Source of the DNA: JABMQB01 sp963666575
Lineage (GTDB): Bacteria; Bacteroidota; Bacteroidia; Bacteroidales; Prolixibacteraceae
Direction: 5' to 3'
Length of the DNA: 64,000 nt
Assembly (NCBI GenBank): GCA_963666575.2
Contig: CAXXYG010000029.1
Span: 62,001 to 126,000, forward strand
Shown here: positions 8,926 to 17,075 of the stretch, in pieces
Layout: each line of letters begins with the position of its first letter
Numbering within the stretch: position 1 is the first letter of the stretch
Made by a program: the position numbers and the translations under genes
Notes under the pieces: model-generated
Database searches by the model: none
What the model saw: only the letters and a program-made list of their open reading frames with translations
Told to the model about the DNA's origin: nothing

Positions 8926-9423
8926 ATGAGAATGAAAAAGAATGTGTTGGCAAGTGTAGCCTTATTGTTTGTAGTAGGAATTTTTATGTTTTCATGTAAC
9001 GATAACAGCCTTCAGAAAATCAGAGAAGCTGAATTGGCTACCCTGGCAACTTATATTAGTGAACATAACATTACTGTTGAACCAACGTCGACAGGTTTAT
9101 ATTATATCGAAACATTAAAAGGCGATGGAGATTCAATTAGAGTAGGTGACAGGGTTCAAGTATGGTACAAAACTTATTTAATTGATAGTACCTTATTAGA
9201 TGAAAGCGGTAACTATGACCCATATGAATTTATTGTTGGCTCAGGTGCCATTGAAGGATTAATGGAAGCTGTAACCTATATGAATAAAGGCGGTAAAGCC
9301 GACTTAATTATTCCTTCAGAATTGGCTTACGGGCAGCAAGGATCGTCGGGTGTTGGAGCATTTAAAACATTATTAATGTCTGTCGAAATTTATAATGTTT
9401 TTCCCTACGACGAAGAAAATTAG
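8926..9423 (+). CDS. FKBP-type peptidyl-prolyl isomerase lipoprotein, diverged paralogue
   Basis: 165 residues with a lipobox FSC after about residue 23. It has the same layout as the preceding gene: helical linker, then a shorter FKBP fold (VQVWYKTYLIDSTLLDES, EGLMEAVTYMNKGGKADLIIPSELAYG). Several active-site aromatic residues of typical FKBPs are missing, so catalysis is less certain than for its neighbour; a chaperone role is possible. The pair looks like a diverged tandem duplication. MRMKK at 8926 or MKK at 8932 could be the start. Confidence 0.82.
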   Translation: MRMKKNVLASVALLFVVGIFMFSCNDNSLQKIREAELATLATYISEHNITVEPTSTGLYYIETLKGDGDSIRVGDRVQVWYKTYLIDSTLLDESGNYDPYEFIVGSGAIEGLMEAVTYMNKGGKADLIIPSELAYGQQGSSGVGAFKTLLMSVEIYNVFPYDEEN

Positions 9424-9438
9424 GGGCAAAACTAATAT

Positions 9439-10515
9439 ATGAACAGGGCCGATTTATTAAAAAAACTCCTCCCGGGATTTGTTCCTCTTTTTGTATTTAT
9501 ACTTGCCGATGAAATCTGGGGGACTAAAATTGGTTTATATGTTGCTTTAGCAGTTGGTGTTGGCGAATTATTGTTTATTTGGATTCGCGAAAAACGATTC
9601 GATAAGTTTATTTTATTTGATACACTCCTTCTGATTGCCTTAGGAGGTATTTCAATTTTACTAAATAACGACCTTTTTTTTAAGTTAAAACCCGGCCTAA
9701 TTGAGCTGATTTTGATTGTGATTTTGGGCGTTTCTGCTTTTTCTCCCCTAAATATTATTGGGTTAATGAGCAAACGGTACATGCAAAACATTGAGTTTAA
9801 TGAAGCCCAGGTAAAACAGATGCGGCGAAGTTTAAAGTACCTCTTTTATTTGTTCTTGTTACATACTCTTTTAGTTTTTTATGCCACTTTTTACATGAGC
9901 AACGAAGCCTGGGCTTTTATAAGCGGAGGTTTGTTTTATGTTATTTTTGGGCTCTATTTTGTTTTTGAATTGGCCCGGCAACGGTTTTTTAAAAAGAGGG
10001 TTGTTCTTGAAGATGAAACTGAATGGATACCGTTGGTCGACGATGAAGGAAAAATAATTGGTAAAGCTCTGCGGGAAATGGTACATAAAGGTGAAAAATT
10101 GTTGCACCCTGTAGTTCATCTGCATGTAATAAACCGAAATAAAACGCTGTTATTACAAAAACGTCCGCAAAATAAATTGATAGAACCTGGCAAATGGGAT
10201 TCAGCCGTTGGAGGCCATATTTGTTTAAATGAAACACTTGAAACAGCCTTAAAACGTGAAGCATTTGAAGAAATTGGATTAAAAGATTTCGCTGCAAAAT
10301 TGGTGAAAGTTTTTAAATGGGAAACAGAATTAGAGGCCGAACTTGTTTACCTTTTTATTACCTCCGATTCAAAAAATATCAAAGCCAATACAACCGAAGT
10401 TGATGAAATAAAGTTCTGGACTAAAAATCAACTTCAGAAAGCTGTAGGCAAAAATATCCTGACACCTAATCTTGAATACGAATTGGAAATTTTAAAAGCA
10501 GCTTCAATTATTTAA
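9439..10515 (+). CDS. YciB-like membrane domain fused to a Nudix hydrolase
   Basis: 358 residues in two parts. Residues 1-190 contain about six membrane helices (LLPGFVPLFVFILADEIWG, IELILIVILGVSAFSP) resembling the intracellular septation protein A/YciB family. Residues 195-350 are a Nudix domain resembling the isopentenyl-diphosphate isomerase-like group (WIPLVDDEGKIIGKALR), with a perfect Nudix box GHICLNETLETALKREAFEEIGL shortened here as G-x5-E-x7-REAFEEIGL. The Nudix part should hydrolyse or isomerise a diphosphate at the inner face of the membrane; the substrate is unknown. The stop overlaps the convergent methylase gene by 4 bp. Confidence 0.82.
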   Translation: MNRADLLKKLLPGFVPLFVFILADEIWGTKIGLYVALAVGVGELLFIWIREKRFDKFILFDTLLLIALGGISILLNNDLFFKLKPGLIELILIVILGVSAFSPLNIIGLMSKRYMQNIEFNEAQVKQMRRSLKYLFYLFLLHTLLVFYATFYMSNEAWAFISGGLFYVIFGLYFVFELARQRFFKKRVVLEDETEWIPLVDDEGKIIGKALREMVHKGEKLLHPVVHLHVINRNKTLLLQKRPQNKLIEPGKWDSAVGGHICLNETLETALKREAFEEIGLKDFAAKLVKVFKWETELEAELVYLFITSDSKNIKANTTEVDEIKFWTKNQLQKAVGKNILTPNLEYELEILKAASII

Positions 10516-11216
10516 CTGTGAAATAGTAGAAAAATTGCTGGCCGTTTGTGTAAATCAGGCAACTGTTTTTTCCACTCACTTATCGATTTTGTTTTAATGT
10601 ATTCGTTTTCATCAGTAAGATCACAAGCCACACATATTTGGGTGGATTCATTACAAATGTTTACAAAATCTTTTAATAACTGATTATTACGGTATGGTGT
10701 TTCAATAAATATTTGGGTTTGGTCTTCAAACCTGGCTTTTTTCTCAAATAATTTTATTTTTTTCGCTCGCTCGGTGGGTTTTACGGGTAAGTAACCATTA
10801 AACGTAAAACTTTGCCCGTTCATTCCTGATGCCATTAAAGCTAATAGAATTGACGAGGGCCCCACCAAAGGAACAACCTGAATGTTTTTTTTATGAGCCA
10901 GTTTTACTATGTCGGCACCGGGATCGGCAACTCCAGGGCAGCCTGCTTCCGAAAGGATACCCATATCGTTTCCTTTAATCAATGGTGTTATCGATTTTTG
11001 TTTTTCGGCGTCCGAAGTACGTTTATTTAATTCATAAAAAGTCAGCTCGTTAATATCTATTGATTGGTCGAGGCTTTTTAAAAACCTACGGGCTGTCCGT
11101 TCATTTTCAACAATAAAGTATTTTAGGGTCAAACAAACTTTTTTGATTTCAACCGGAAGGACTAATTGCCAATCGGCTTCACTTAAAACATTCGGAATAA
11201 GGTATAATTTCGACAT
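10512..11216 (-). CDS. RsmI-like SAM-dependent methyltransferase (tetrapyrrole methylase fold)
   Basis: 234 residues beginning MSKLYLIPNVLSE. The fold is seen in KGNDMGILSEAGCPGVADPG (SAM-binding), VPLVGPSSILLALMASG, FNGYLPVKPTER and FIETPYRNNQLL, all typical of the RsmI (16S rRNA C1402 ribose methylase) group; the compact Bacteroidota variant is shorter than E. coli RsmI (about 286 residues). Thus rRNA methylation is likely but not certain. An 11-codon upstream extension of the frame was rejected because the family starts at the chosen Met. Confidence 0.85.
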   Translation of the reverse strand: MSKLYLIPNVLSEADWQLVLPVEIKKVCLTLKYFIVENERTARRFLKSLDQSIDINELTFYELNKRTSDAEKQKSITPLIKGNDMGILSEAGCPGVADPGADIVKLAHKKNIQVVPLVGPSSILLALMASGMNGQSFTFNGYLPVKPTERAKKIKLFEKKARFEDQTQIFIETPYRNNQLLKDFVNICNESTQICVACDLTDENEYIKTKSISEWKKQLPDLHKRPAIFLLFHS

Positions 11217-11275
11217 GAATATAATTTTGTTCAAAAATAGGTATAACACCTGAGTTTATTCAAAAATGAGTTTAT

Positions 11276-11283
11276 TATTTTTG
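11276..11283 (+). promoter_or_regulatory. Candidate -7 promoter box abutting a GTG start
   Basis: TATTTTTG matches TAnnTTTG but ends only 4 bp before the GTG start at 11288. If used, the transcript would begin at or just inside the start codon, implying a leaderless message; otherwise the match is chance in AT-rich DNA. Confidence 0.3.
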
Positions 11284-11287
11284 TTGT

Positions 11288-12079
11288 GTGAATCAAAAAG
11301 CAACAAATAGAATCAAATTAACTTTTTTAGGAACCGGAACTTCTCAGGGAGTGCCTGTTATTACCTGTCCATGCGATGTATGCCATTCGTCTGACGAAAA
11401 GGATAAACGGATGCGGTCGTCGGTTTTAATTCAAATTGCTGATATTAATTTGGTAATTGACACGGGCCCCGATTTTAGGCAACAGATGCTAAAAAATAAC
11501 ATAACTTCATTGCAGGCCGTAATCCTTACACACGAGCATGTCGATCATTTGTTTGGTTTAGATGATATAAGGCCTTTTAACTGGGTGCATAAAAAACCAA
11601 TGGATATTTATGCTGAAAAAAGGGTGGAGACTGCCATTAAACGAATTTTTGATTATGTTTTTGCTAATGATAGATACCCCGGAATTCCTCAAATGAATTT
11701 GTGTGAAGTAAAGAATGAACCATTTTATATCCATAACATTAAAATTATTCCTATACGGGGGTATCACCACAAATTACCGGTATTTGGATACCGCATTGGA
11801 AATGTTGCTTACATTACCGATGTAAATTTGATTCCGGAAGAAGAACAAAAAAAACTGGAAGGATTGGATGTATTAATTATAAATGCCCTTCATCATAAAA
11901 AGCACATTTCACATTTTAACCTGGAACAGGCCCTTGCCCTTTCTGAAAAATTGGCTCCGAAGAAAACTTATTTTACACATATTAGCCATACCATGGGCAA
12001 ACATGCTGAAATTCAAAAACAATTGCCAAATACAATTTTTTTAGCCTGCGACAATTTACAAATTACTGTTCCTTTTTAG
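11288..12079 (+). CDS. Metallo-beta-lactamase-fold hydrolase, PhnP/RNase Z-like
   Basis: 263 residues, start GTG. The N-terminal FLGTGTSQGVPVITCPCDVC includes an extra Cys cluster typical of the PhnP-like (cyclic phosphate phosphodiesterase) subgroup. Metal ligands: HEHVDH near residue 80, the later His in YHHKLPVFGYRIG, Asp in YITDVN, and a C-terminal HISHTMGKH. The enzyme likely hydrolyses a phosphodiester in the cytoplasm; whether cyclic nucleotides or another substrate is unknown. Its last 17 bp overlap the convergent MFS gene. Confidence 0.88.
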   Translation: MNQKATNRIKLTFLGTGTSQGVPVITCPCDVCHSSDEKDKRMRSSVLIQIADINLVIDTGPDFRQQMLKNNITSLQAVILTHEHVDHLFGLDDIRPFNWVHKKPMDIYAEKRVETAIKRIFDYVFANDRYPGIPQMNLCEVKNEPFYIHNIKIIPIRGYHHKLPVFGYRIGNVAYITDVNLIPEEEQKKLEGLDVLIINALHHKKHISHFNLEQALALSEKLAPKKTYFTHISHTMGKHAEIQKQLPNTIFLACDNLQITVPF

Positions 12080-13241
12080 TGAAAATCCATGGCGACAGAA
12101 GTATAATTGAAAAAATTGCGTAAAGCGTTCCTGCAATCAGAAACGCACTTTTTAAACTGATAGTATCAGTGACCCACCCTAACAGTGGCCCAATGATGGC
12201 AAAGTTTATTCTTATAATAAAATTCCTTACCGAAAGAACGGTTGCCCTTATGTTTGAGTCGGTATAAACATTGATGTAGTTTTTAAGAATTGGAGTAGCT
12301 AATCCCCGGGCAAGGTAAAATAAAAACAAGAACAATATTCCCCAGAAAAAGATAGATAAACCGCTTAGTATATAGGTTGTTGTAATGAGGAATAAAATAA
12401 TTAGAGCCGTTTTTTTTCTACTGAAAACACTTTCAATCCGGTGGGCAAAAATAGAAGAAATGCCTACAGAAAGATTCAGTAATGTCCAGATAATTCCAAA
12501 CCAGGCAATTGGTGTTCCAATTTCTTTCAGAAAAGGTTGGACCAACCACGCAAACGAAAGAGTAGCCGTACCGGTAGCTGCCGAAAATAAAATAGCTGTT
12601 CGAAGGTCGGCATTTTTAACCATTCCATCTTTGATTGTTTTAATAAAATATTTGACCGACTGGATGGTTTTATTTTTAACGATGGCTGGTTCGACAAGTG
12701 CAAAGGCTGCCGGTATTGCAGAGGCGGCTATTACTGTTTGAAAGAAAAAAGGTGTGCGTAAGCTTAACGTAGCCAAAAGCCCTCCTATAATTCCTGCAAG
12801 GGCCTCAGCAAAATTTCCCGCCGAAGTGATTCTGCCTTCAATTTTTACATATTCTTTTTCTGTTTTGTTTGATTTTAAAGTGTCGAACAGCATTGCCGAA
12901 TCAGCTCCGGAAATGCAGCTATGGGCAATTCCAAGAACAATTTCAGCTGCTACAAAAGCCAAAAATGTAAATGAAAAACTGTAAATTAAAAATCCCAACG
13001 CTCCAAAAATGCTACCAAAAATCAGTGTTTTTTTTCGCCCCCATTTATCAGCCATATAACCTGAAGGGATTTCCATGGCTACAATGGCTATTGAGTAAAT
13101 CGATTTTAGAAGAAAAATTTCGTGCATTCCCATGCCAATGTTGGTGTAAAACAATACAACAACTGGCATTACCATATTAAACCATTTTGAGATTTTTATA
13201 ATAAACAGAGAGAAAATATTTTTTTTGTACTCACCAATCAT
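12063..13241 (-). CDS. Major facilitator superfamily transporter
   Basis: 392 residues with about twelve hydrophobic helices. The MFS motif A in the loop between helices 2 and 3 is clear (GYMADKWGRKKTLIFGS). Start MIGEYKKNIF is preferred to an upstream Met at 13280 because the extension is not family-like. Such proteins are usually annotated as drug or metabolite exporters; the substrate cannot be read from the sequence. It converges with the metallo-hydrolase gene and overlaps it by 17 bp at the stops. Confidence 0.88.
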   Translation of the reverse strand: MIGEYKKNIFSLFIIKISKWFNMVMPVVVLFYTNIGMGMHEIFLLKSIYSIAIVAMEIPSGYMADKWGRKKTLIFGSIFGALGFLIYSFSFTFLAFVAAEIVLGIAHSCISGADSAMLFDTLKSNKTEKEYVKIEGRITSAGNFAEALAGIIGGLLATLSLRTPFFFQTVIAASAIPAAFALVEPAIVKNKTIQSVKYFIKTIKDGMVKNADLRTAILFSAATGTATLSFAWLVQPFLKEIGTPIAWFGIIWTLLNLSVGISSIFAHRIESVFSRKKTALIILFLITTTYILSGLSIFFWGILFLFLFYLARGLATPILKNYINVYTDSNIRATVLSVRNFIIRINFAIIGPLLGWVTDTISLKSAFLIAGTLYAIFSIILLSPWIFTKKEQ

Positions 13242-13390
13242 CAAATTAATTTGAAACAAAATTACAAATTGACATCCCAATCTTTACAGTTTTGTTAAAA
13301 ATATTGCAATTATTTACATTTATGCTGTAAAAAGTTATAATATGTGAGCAAAATGTAGTCAAGTGTGACGTTTTTTTATTTTCAAGTAGT

Positions 13391-13398
13391 TATATTTG
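13391..13398 (+). promoter_or_regulatory. Bacteroidota -7 promoter box for asnA
   Basis: TATATTTG matches TAnnTTTG, 51 bp before the asnA ATG, giving a leader of roughly 45 nt. Confidence 0.55.
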
Positions 13399-13449
13399 TT
13401 CCTCTTAAATTAAATATTTTATCAAAACGATAGTACAAATCAACAAATA

Positions 13450-14484
13450 ATGAAATTATTTATACCCAAAAATTACGAATCGGTACTTGATGTAAATCAT
13501 ACCGAAAAGGCCATTAAATTGGTTAAAGATTTTTTTCAGCGCGATTTATCTTCCGAATTAAGGTTAAGGCGAGTAACTGCTCCTTTATTTGTAAAAAAGG
13601 GTACTGGTATTAACGACGATCTAAATGGTATTGAAAGGCCTGTAGCTTTTCCCATCAAAGAAATGGATGATTCAGTTGCTGAAATAGTCCATTCATTGGC
13701 CAAATGGAAAAGAATGGCTTTGGCTGATTTAAGTGTTAAACAGGGATATGGTATTTATACCGATATGAATGCTATCCGCCCCGATGAGGAACTTACAAAT
13801 ATTCATTCGTTGTATGTCGACCAATGGGATTGGGAGAGGGTAATGACGAAAGAAGAGCGGAACCTGGATTTTTTAAAAGACATTGTTACCAGATTATATT
13901 CTGTATTTAAACGAACTGAATACCATGTTTCGGAGAATTATCCTAATATAAAACCTCTTTTGCCCGAGAACATCACTTTTATCCATGCTGAAGAGTTGGC
14001 TGAACAATACCCTGATTTAACGATAAAAGAAAGAGAAGATGCCGCAGCTAAAAAGTATGGGGCAATTTTTATTATTGGAATAGGTGGTCAAATGTCTAAT
14101 GGTGAATACCACGACGGCCGTGCTCCAGATTATGATGATTGGACTACTCCTACGATTAAGGATTACAAAGGTTTGAACGGAGATATTGTCATTTGGAATC
14201 CAATCCTTGAACGTGCTTTTGAAATTTCATCCATGGGAATTAGGGTGGATAAAGATGCACTTATTAAACAACTAAAATTACGCGGCCTTGAAGAGCGCCA
14301 GAATATGATGTGGCATAAACGGTTGTTAAACGATGAATTGCCACTCTCATTTGGTGGAGGTATCGGGCAATCGCGTTTGTGTATGTATTTTTTACGAAAA
14401 GCACACATTGGCGAAATCCAGTCGAGTATATGGCCCGACGAAATGATAGAAAAATGTAAAGTAAATAATATTCATTTATTATAA
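13450..14484 (+). CDS. asnA: Aspartate-ammonia ligase
   Basis: Makes asparagine from aspartate, ammonia and ATP in the cytoplasm. The 344-residue length is normal. Family stretches include RLRRVTAPLFVKKGTGINDDLNG near the N-terminus, FPIKEMDDSVAEIVHSLAKWKR, and the class II synthetase-like C-terminal GGGIGQSRLCMYFLRKAHIGE. This ammonia-dependent enzyme is unrelated to the asparagine-synthetase-like gene at 44130. It has its own promoter box and terminator and is thus monocistronic. Confidence 0.97.
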   Translation: MKLFIPKNYESVLDVNHTEKAIKLVKDFFQRDLSSELRLRRVTAPLFVKKGTGINDDLNGIERPVAFPIKEMDDSVAEIVHSLAKWKRMALADLSVKQGYGIYTDMNAIRPDEELTNIHSLYVDQWDWERVMTKEERNLDFLKDIVTRLYSVFKRTEYHVSENYPNIKPLLPENITFIHAEELAEQYPDLTIKEREDAAAKKYGAIFIIGIGGQMSNGEYHDGRAPDYDDWTTPTIKDYKGLNGDIVIWNPILERAFEISSMGIRVDKDALIKQLKLRGLEERQNMMWHKRLLNDELPLSFGGGIGQSRLCMYFLRKAHIGEIQSSIWPDEMIEKCKVNNIHLL

Positions 14485-14490
14485 TAAAGG

Positions 14491-14520
14491 TGCCGGTTTA
14501 ATTGCCGGTATTTTTTTTTT
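14491..14520 (+). terminator. Rho-independent terminator after asnA
   Basis: TGCCGG pairs with CCGGTA (one G-U) around an 8-nt loop and is followed by ten T residues (14511-14520), only 6 bp after the asnA stop. Confidence 0.8.
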
Positions 14521-14552
14521 GAAATATGTAGCCAGTAAGAATTTATATTTTT

Positions 14553-14560
14553 TATATTTG
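14553..14560 (+). promoter_or_regulatory. Bacteroidota -7 promoter box for tRNA-Arg
   Basis: TATATTTG matches TAnnTTTG, 20 bp before the mature tRNA 5' end, giving a short 5' leader to be removed by RNase P. Confidence 0.6.
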
Positions 14561-14580
14561 CACCGCATAAAATTAAGGAT

Positions 14581-14657
<77 letters not shown>

Positions 14658-14666
14658 TTTTTTCAA

Positions 14667-14703
14667 ATCAGCTACAAGCACATGCTTGTAGCTGATTTTT
14701 TTT
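14667..14703 (+). terminator. Strong Rho-independent terminator after tRNA-Arg
   Basis: ATCAGCTACAAG pairs perfectly with CTTGTAGCTGAT (12 bp, 6-nt loop that can extend further) and runs into eight T residues. Confidence 0.95.
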
Positions 14704-14919
14704 ATGGAAGTTTAGTTTCTGTGAATTTCTATCCAGGAAATTAAGTTATTCAACGAATTCCTAAGTAATGATTATTATAAGGAAGAGCTTTTCCTGCTGC
14801 TTCATGATAAAGCAGGACGGTAAAATTCATAATATTTTAGATATTTGTAGTGGTTGCCGTTATTTATATTACATGTTTTTCTGAATGAACAGGTAACGAA
14901 TGATAACTAATCATAAATC

Positions 14920-16431
14920 ATGAATTGGAAAAAACTGCAAAATGGTTCGGATATTAGGGGAGTTGCACTCGAAGGAGTAGAAGGTGAAGCCGTTAATTTA
15001 ACCGCCGAAGTTGTTGAAGAATTGGGTAAAGCATTTGTTTGTTGGTTACAAAAATTTACCAGAAAAATGGATGTTTCTGTTGCAGTTGGAACCGATTCCA
15101 GAATATCAGGGCCTGCTTTAAAAAATGCCTTGATTATGGGGGTGAATAAAGTAGGGGCCAGGGTATTCGATTGTGGATTGGCTTCAACACCTGCAATGTT
15201 TATGATTACAGTATCAGGTGCTCAGCCAGTTACGGGTGGAATAATGATTACCGCCAGTCATCTCCCTTTTAACCGTAACGGGCTTAAGTTTTTTACCAAT
15301 AAGGGAGGGCTTGACAAAAAGGATATTGCTGAAATACTGAGAATAGCTGAAGGGAATGATTATTCTTCAAACACCAATAGTCATCCTACAAAAAAATGGA
15401 ATTTTATTGATGAGTATGCCAGTTTTTTGGTCGATTATATAAGAAAGGGTGCGAATAGTCAAACTAATTACGCCAAGCCACTTCAAGGCTTAAAAATAAT
15501 TGTGGATGCTGGAAACGGGGCTGGTGGTTTTTTTGCATCAAAAGTACTCGATCAATTGGGAGCCAATACAAAGGGCAGCCAGTTTCTTGATCCTGACGGT
15601 TATTTTCCCAACCATGTACCTAATCCTGAAGATAAAGATGCCATGCAATCGATTTGTGATGCTGTAATAAGAGAAAAAGCTGACCTCGGTGTAATTTTTG
15701 ATACTGATGTTGACCGTTCTGCCATTGTTGATTCTGTAGGAAATCCGGTAAACAGGAATGCTTTAATTGCTTTGATTTCTTCAGTTGTACTAAGTGAGCA
15801 CCCTGGCAGTACGATAGTTACCGATTCGATCACCTCCGAAGGATTAACCAGATTTATCAATAAAGAATTAAAGGGGAAACACCATCGTTTTCAACGAGGC
15901 TATAAAAATGTTATCAATGAATCCATTCGGCTCAATAATGATGGTGAAGAATGTTGGTTGGCCATTGAAACCTCGGGGCATGCTGCTTTAAAAGAAAACT
16001 ATTTTCTGGATGATGGTGCGTACCTGGTGGCAAAGTTGCTTACCGAAATGGCAAAACTTCATGCAAAAGGTGAAACCCTTACCGATTTGATTTCAACTTT
16101 GGAACAACCTGTTGAAAGTAAGGAGTTCCGTTTTTCCATTATTGAAGAAAATTTTAGTAACTATGGAAACCAGGTAATAGAATATCTGGAAAAGAAAGTT
16201 GAACTAATGTCTGAATGGGAAGTAGTTTCACCCAATTATGAAGGGTTGAGAGTGCGTTGTACCTCTCCTAATGAGCAGGGGTGGTTTTTGCTTCGAATGT
16301 CATTGCACGATCCGGTTATGCCTTTGAATATTGAATCGGATATAAAAGGCGGAGTTCAAATTATTGCCGGTAAGTTGAAAAAACTGTTGAAAGACTTTCA
16401 AGGAATAAACACTGATATTTTGAAACAATAA
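14920..16431 (+). CDS. Phosphohexomutase (phosphomannomutase/phosphoglucomutase)
   Basis: Interconverts hexose 1- and 6-phosphates via a phosphoserine. 503 residues in four domains. The active-site loop is TASHLPFNRNG with Ser113, where the usual motif has TASHNP; the Mg2+ loop is DTDVDRS (Asp261, Asp263, Asp265), where DGDGDR is more common; GEECWLAIETSGH is the sugar-binding loop near residue 346. These variants are shared by a Bacteroidota/Firmicutes subgroup starting NGSDIRG, so I regard the enzyme as active. Mannose or glucose preference cannot be decided. The 216 bp between the tRNA terminator and this gene hold no other gene. Confidence 0.9.
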   Translation: MNWKKLQNGSDIRGVALEGVEGEAVNLTAEVVEELGKAFVCWLQKFTRKMDVSVAVGTDSRISGPALKNALIMGVNKVGARVFDCGLASTPAMFMITVSGAQPVTGGIMITASHLPFNRNGLKFFTNKGGLDKKDIAEILRIAEGNDYSSNTNSHPTKKWNFIDEYASFLVDYIRKGANSQTNYAKPLQGLKIIVDAGNGAGGFFASKVLDQLGANTKGSQFLDPDGYFPNHVPNPEDKDAMQSICDAVIREKADLGVIFDTDVDRSAIVDSVGNPVNRNALIALISSVVLSEHPGSTIVTDSITSEGLTRFINKELKGKHHRFQRGYKNVINESIRLNNDGEECWLAIETSGHAALKENYFLDDGAYLVAKLLTEMAKLHAKGETLTDLISTLEQPVESKEFRFSIIEENFSNYGNQVIEYLEKKVELMSEWEVVSPNYEGLRVRCTSPNEQGWFLLRMSLHDPVMPLNIESDIKGGVQIIAGKLKKLLKDFQGINTDILKQ

Positions 16432-16522
16432 TGCTTAAGTTTTTCGGTTCATAAATAGTGGAATCATATTCGTTTGTTTTCACCTTAACGTCTTATTAAC
16501 AACAATCTACTCCTTATTCTGT

Positions 16523-16530
16523 TATATTTG
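16523..16530 (+). promoter_or_regulatory. Candidate -7 promoter box abutting an ATGATG start
   Basis: TATATTTG is an exact TAnnTTTG match but ends 1 bp before the first ATG (16532) and 4 bp before the second (16535). The expected transcription start falls on or next to the second ATG, consistent with a leaderless message. Confidence 0.4.
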
Positions 16531-16531
16531 T

Positions 16532-17017
16532 ATGATGAAGAATTGGTTGAAGCAAATATTAGCTGTATTGCTACTTATACCTTTCCTTATGTCAACAACA
16601 GGATTTGTATTTTACAAATCGTTCTGTAGTTGCACCGGGAATAGTAAAGTAAGTATATATGTAGCTGCTGAAACTTGTTCTTCGCATGGTTCATCTGAAA
16701 TGGTTAAAATGGATACTGAATCATGTTGTTCCAGCCAAGTCAGCCAATGTAGCATACATAATAGCAGTTGTGAATGTGACACTCCAAATGTTACCTATGT
16801 TAAATTAGATAGCAAGGTAATTAATGCTACTACATCTTTTGTTTTTTCTGCTGATAAAATAGAGTTTGTACAATGGAACATTGATAAGGAAAGATTAGCT
16901 GAACTTTTTTGGAAAAAAAATACTTTCCTTGCTTATATTGAACCACCCCCAAAATTTACCAACCAAAACGATTACTTAAATTTAATTTGTCAGCTTAAAC
17001 TCCCCGAAATCACTTAG
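16532..17017 (+). CDS. HYC_CC_PP-like small Cys-rich secreted protein
   Basis: 161 residues with an N-terminal membrane/signal segment (residues 6-25), nine cysteines including FYKSFCSC, a CC pair (SCCSS) and a C-terminal YIEPPPKF. This arrangement (aromatic-Cys, Cys-Cys, Pro-Pro) resembles the HYC_CC_PP proteins that in Bacteroidota precede TonB receptor genes. Here it lies 58 bp before such a receptor and an HMA protein, which suggests binding of copper or another soft metal at the envelope. Either ATG (16532 or 16535) may be used. Confidence 0.7.
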   Translation: MMKNWLKQILAVLLLIPFLMSTTGFVFYKSFCSCTGNSKVSIYVAAETCSSHGSSEMVKMDTESCCSSQVSQCSIHNSSCECDTPNVTYVKLDSKVINATTSFVFSADKIEFVQWNIDKERLAELFWKKNTFLAYIEPPPKFTNQNDYLNLICQLKLPEIT

Positions 17018-17025
17018 ATCTTTTG

Positions 17026-17042
17026 AGGCAATTTTTTTGCCT
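17026..17042 (+). other. Small hairpin between Cys-rich gene and TonB receptor gene
   Basis: AGGCAA pairs with TTGCCT around a T-rich loop. It may weaken read-through or stabilise the upstream message; there is no T-run after it, so it is not a standard terminator. Confidence 0.35.
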
Positions 17043-17075
17043 GAATTAACTTTTGTTTAATTAAAAAAGATATAA

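Noticed and set aside
14704..14919. Second RNA gene between tRNA-Arg and the phosphohexomutase gene
   Set aside because: Only a 6-bp hairpin (around 14792-14816) is visible; no cloverleaf or known RNA outline.
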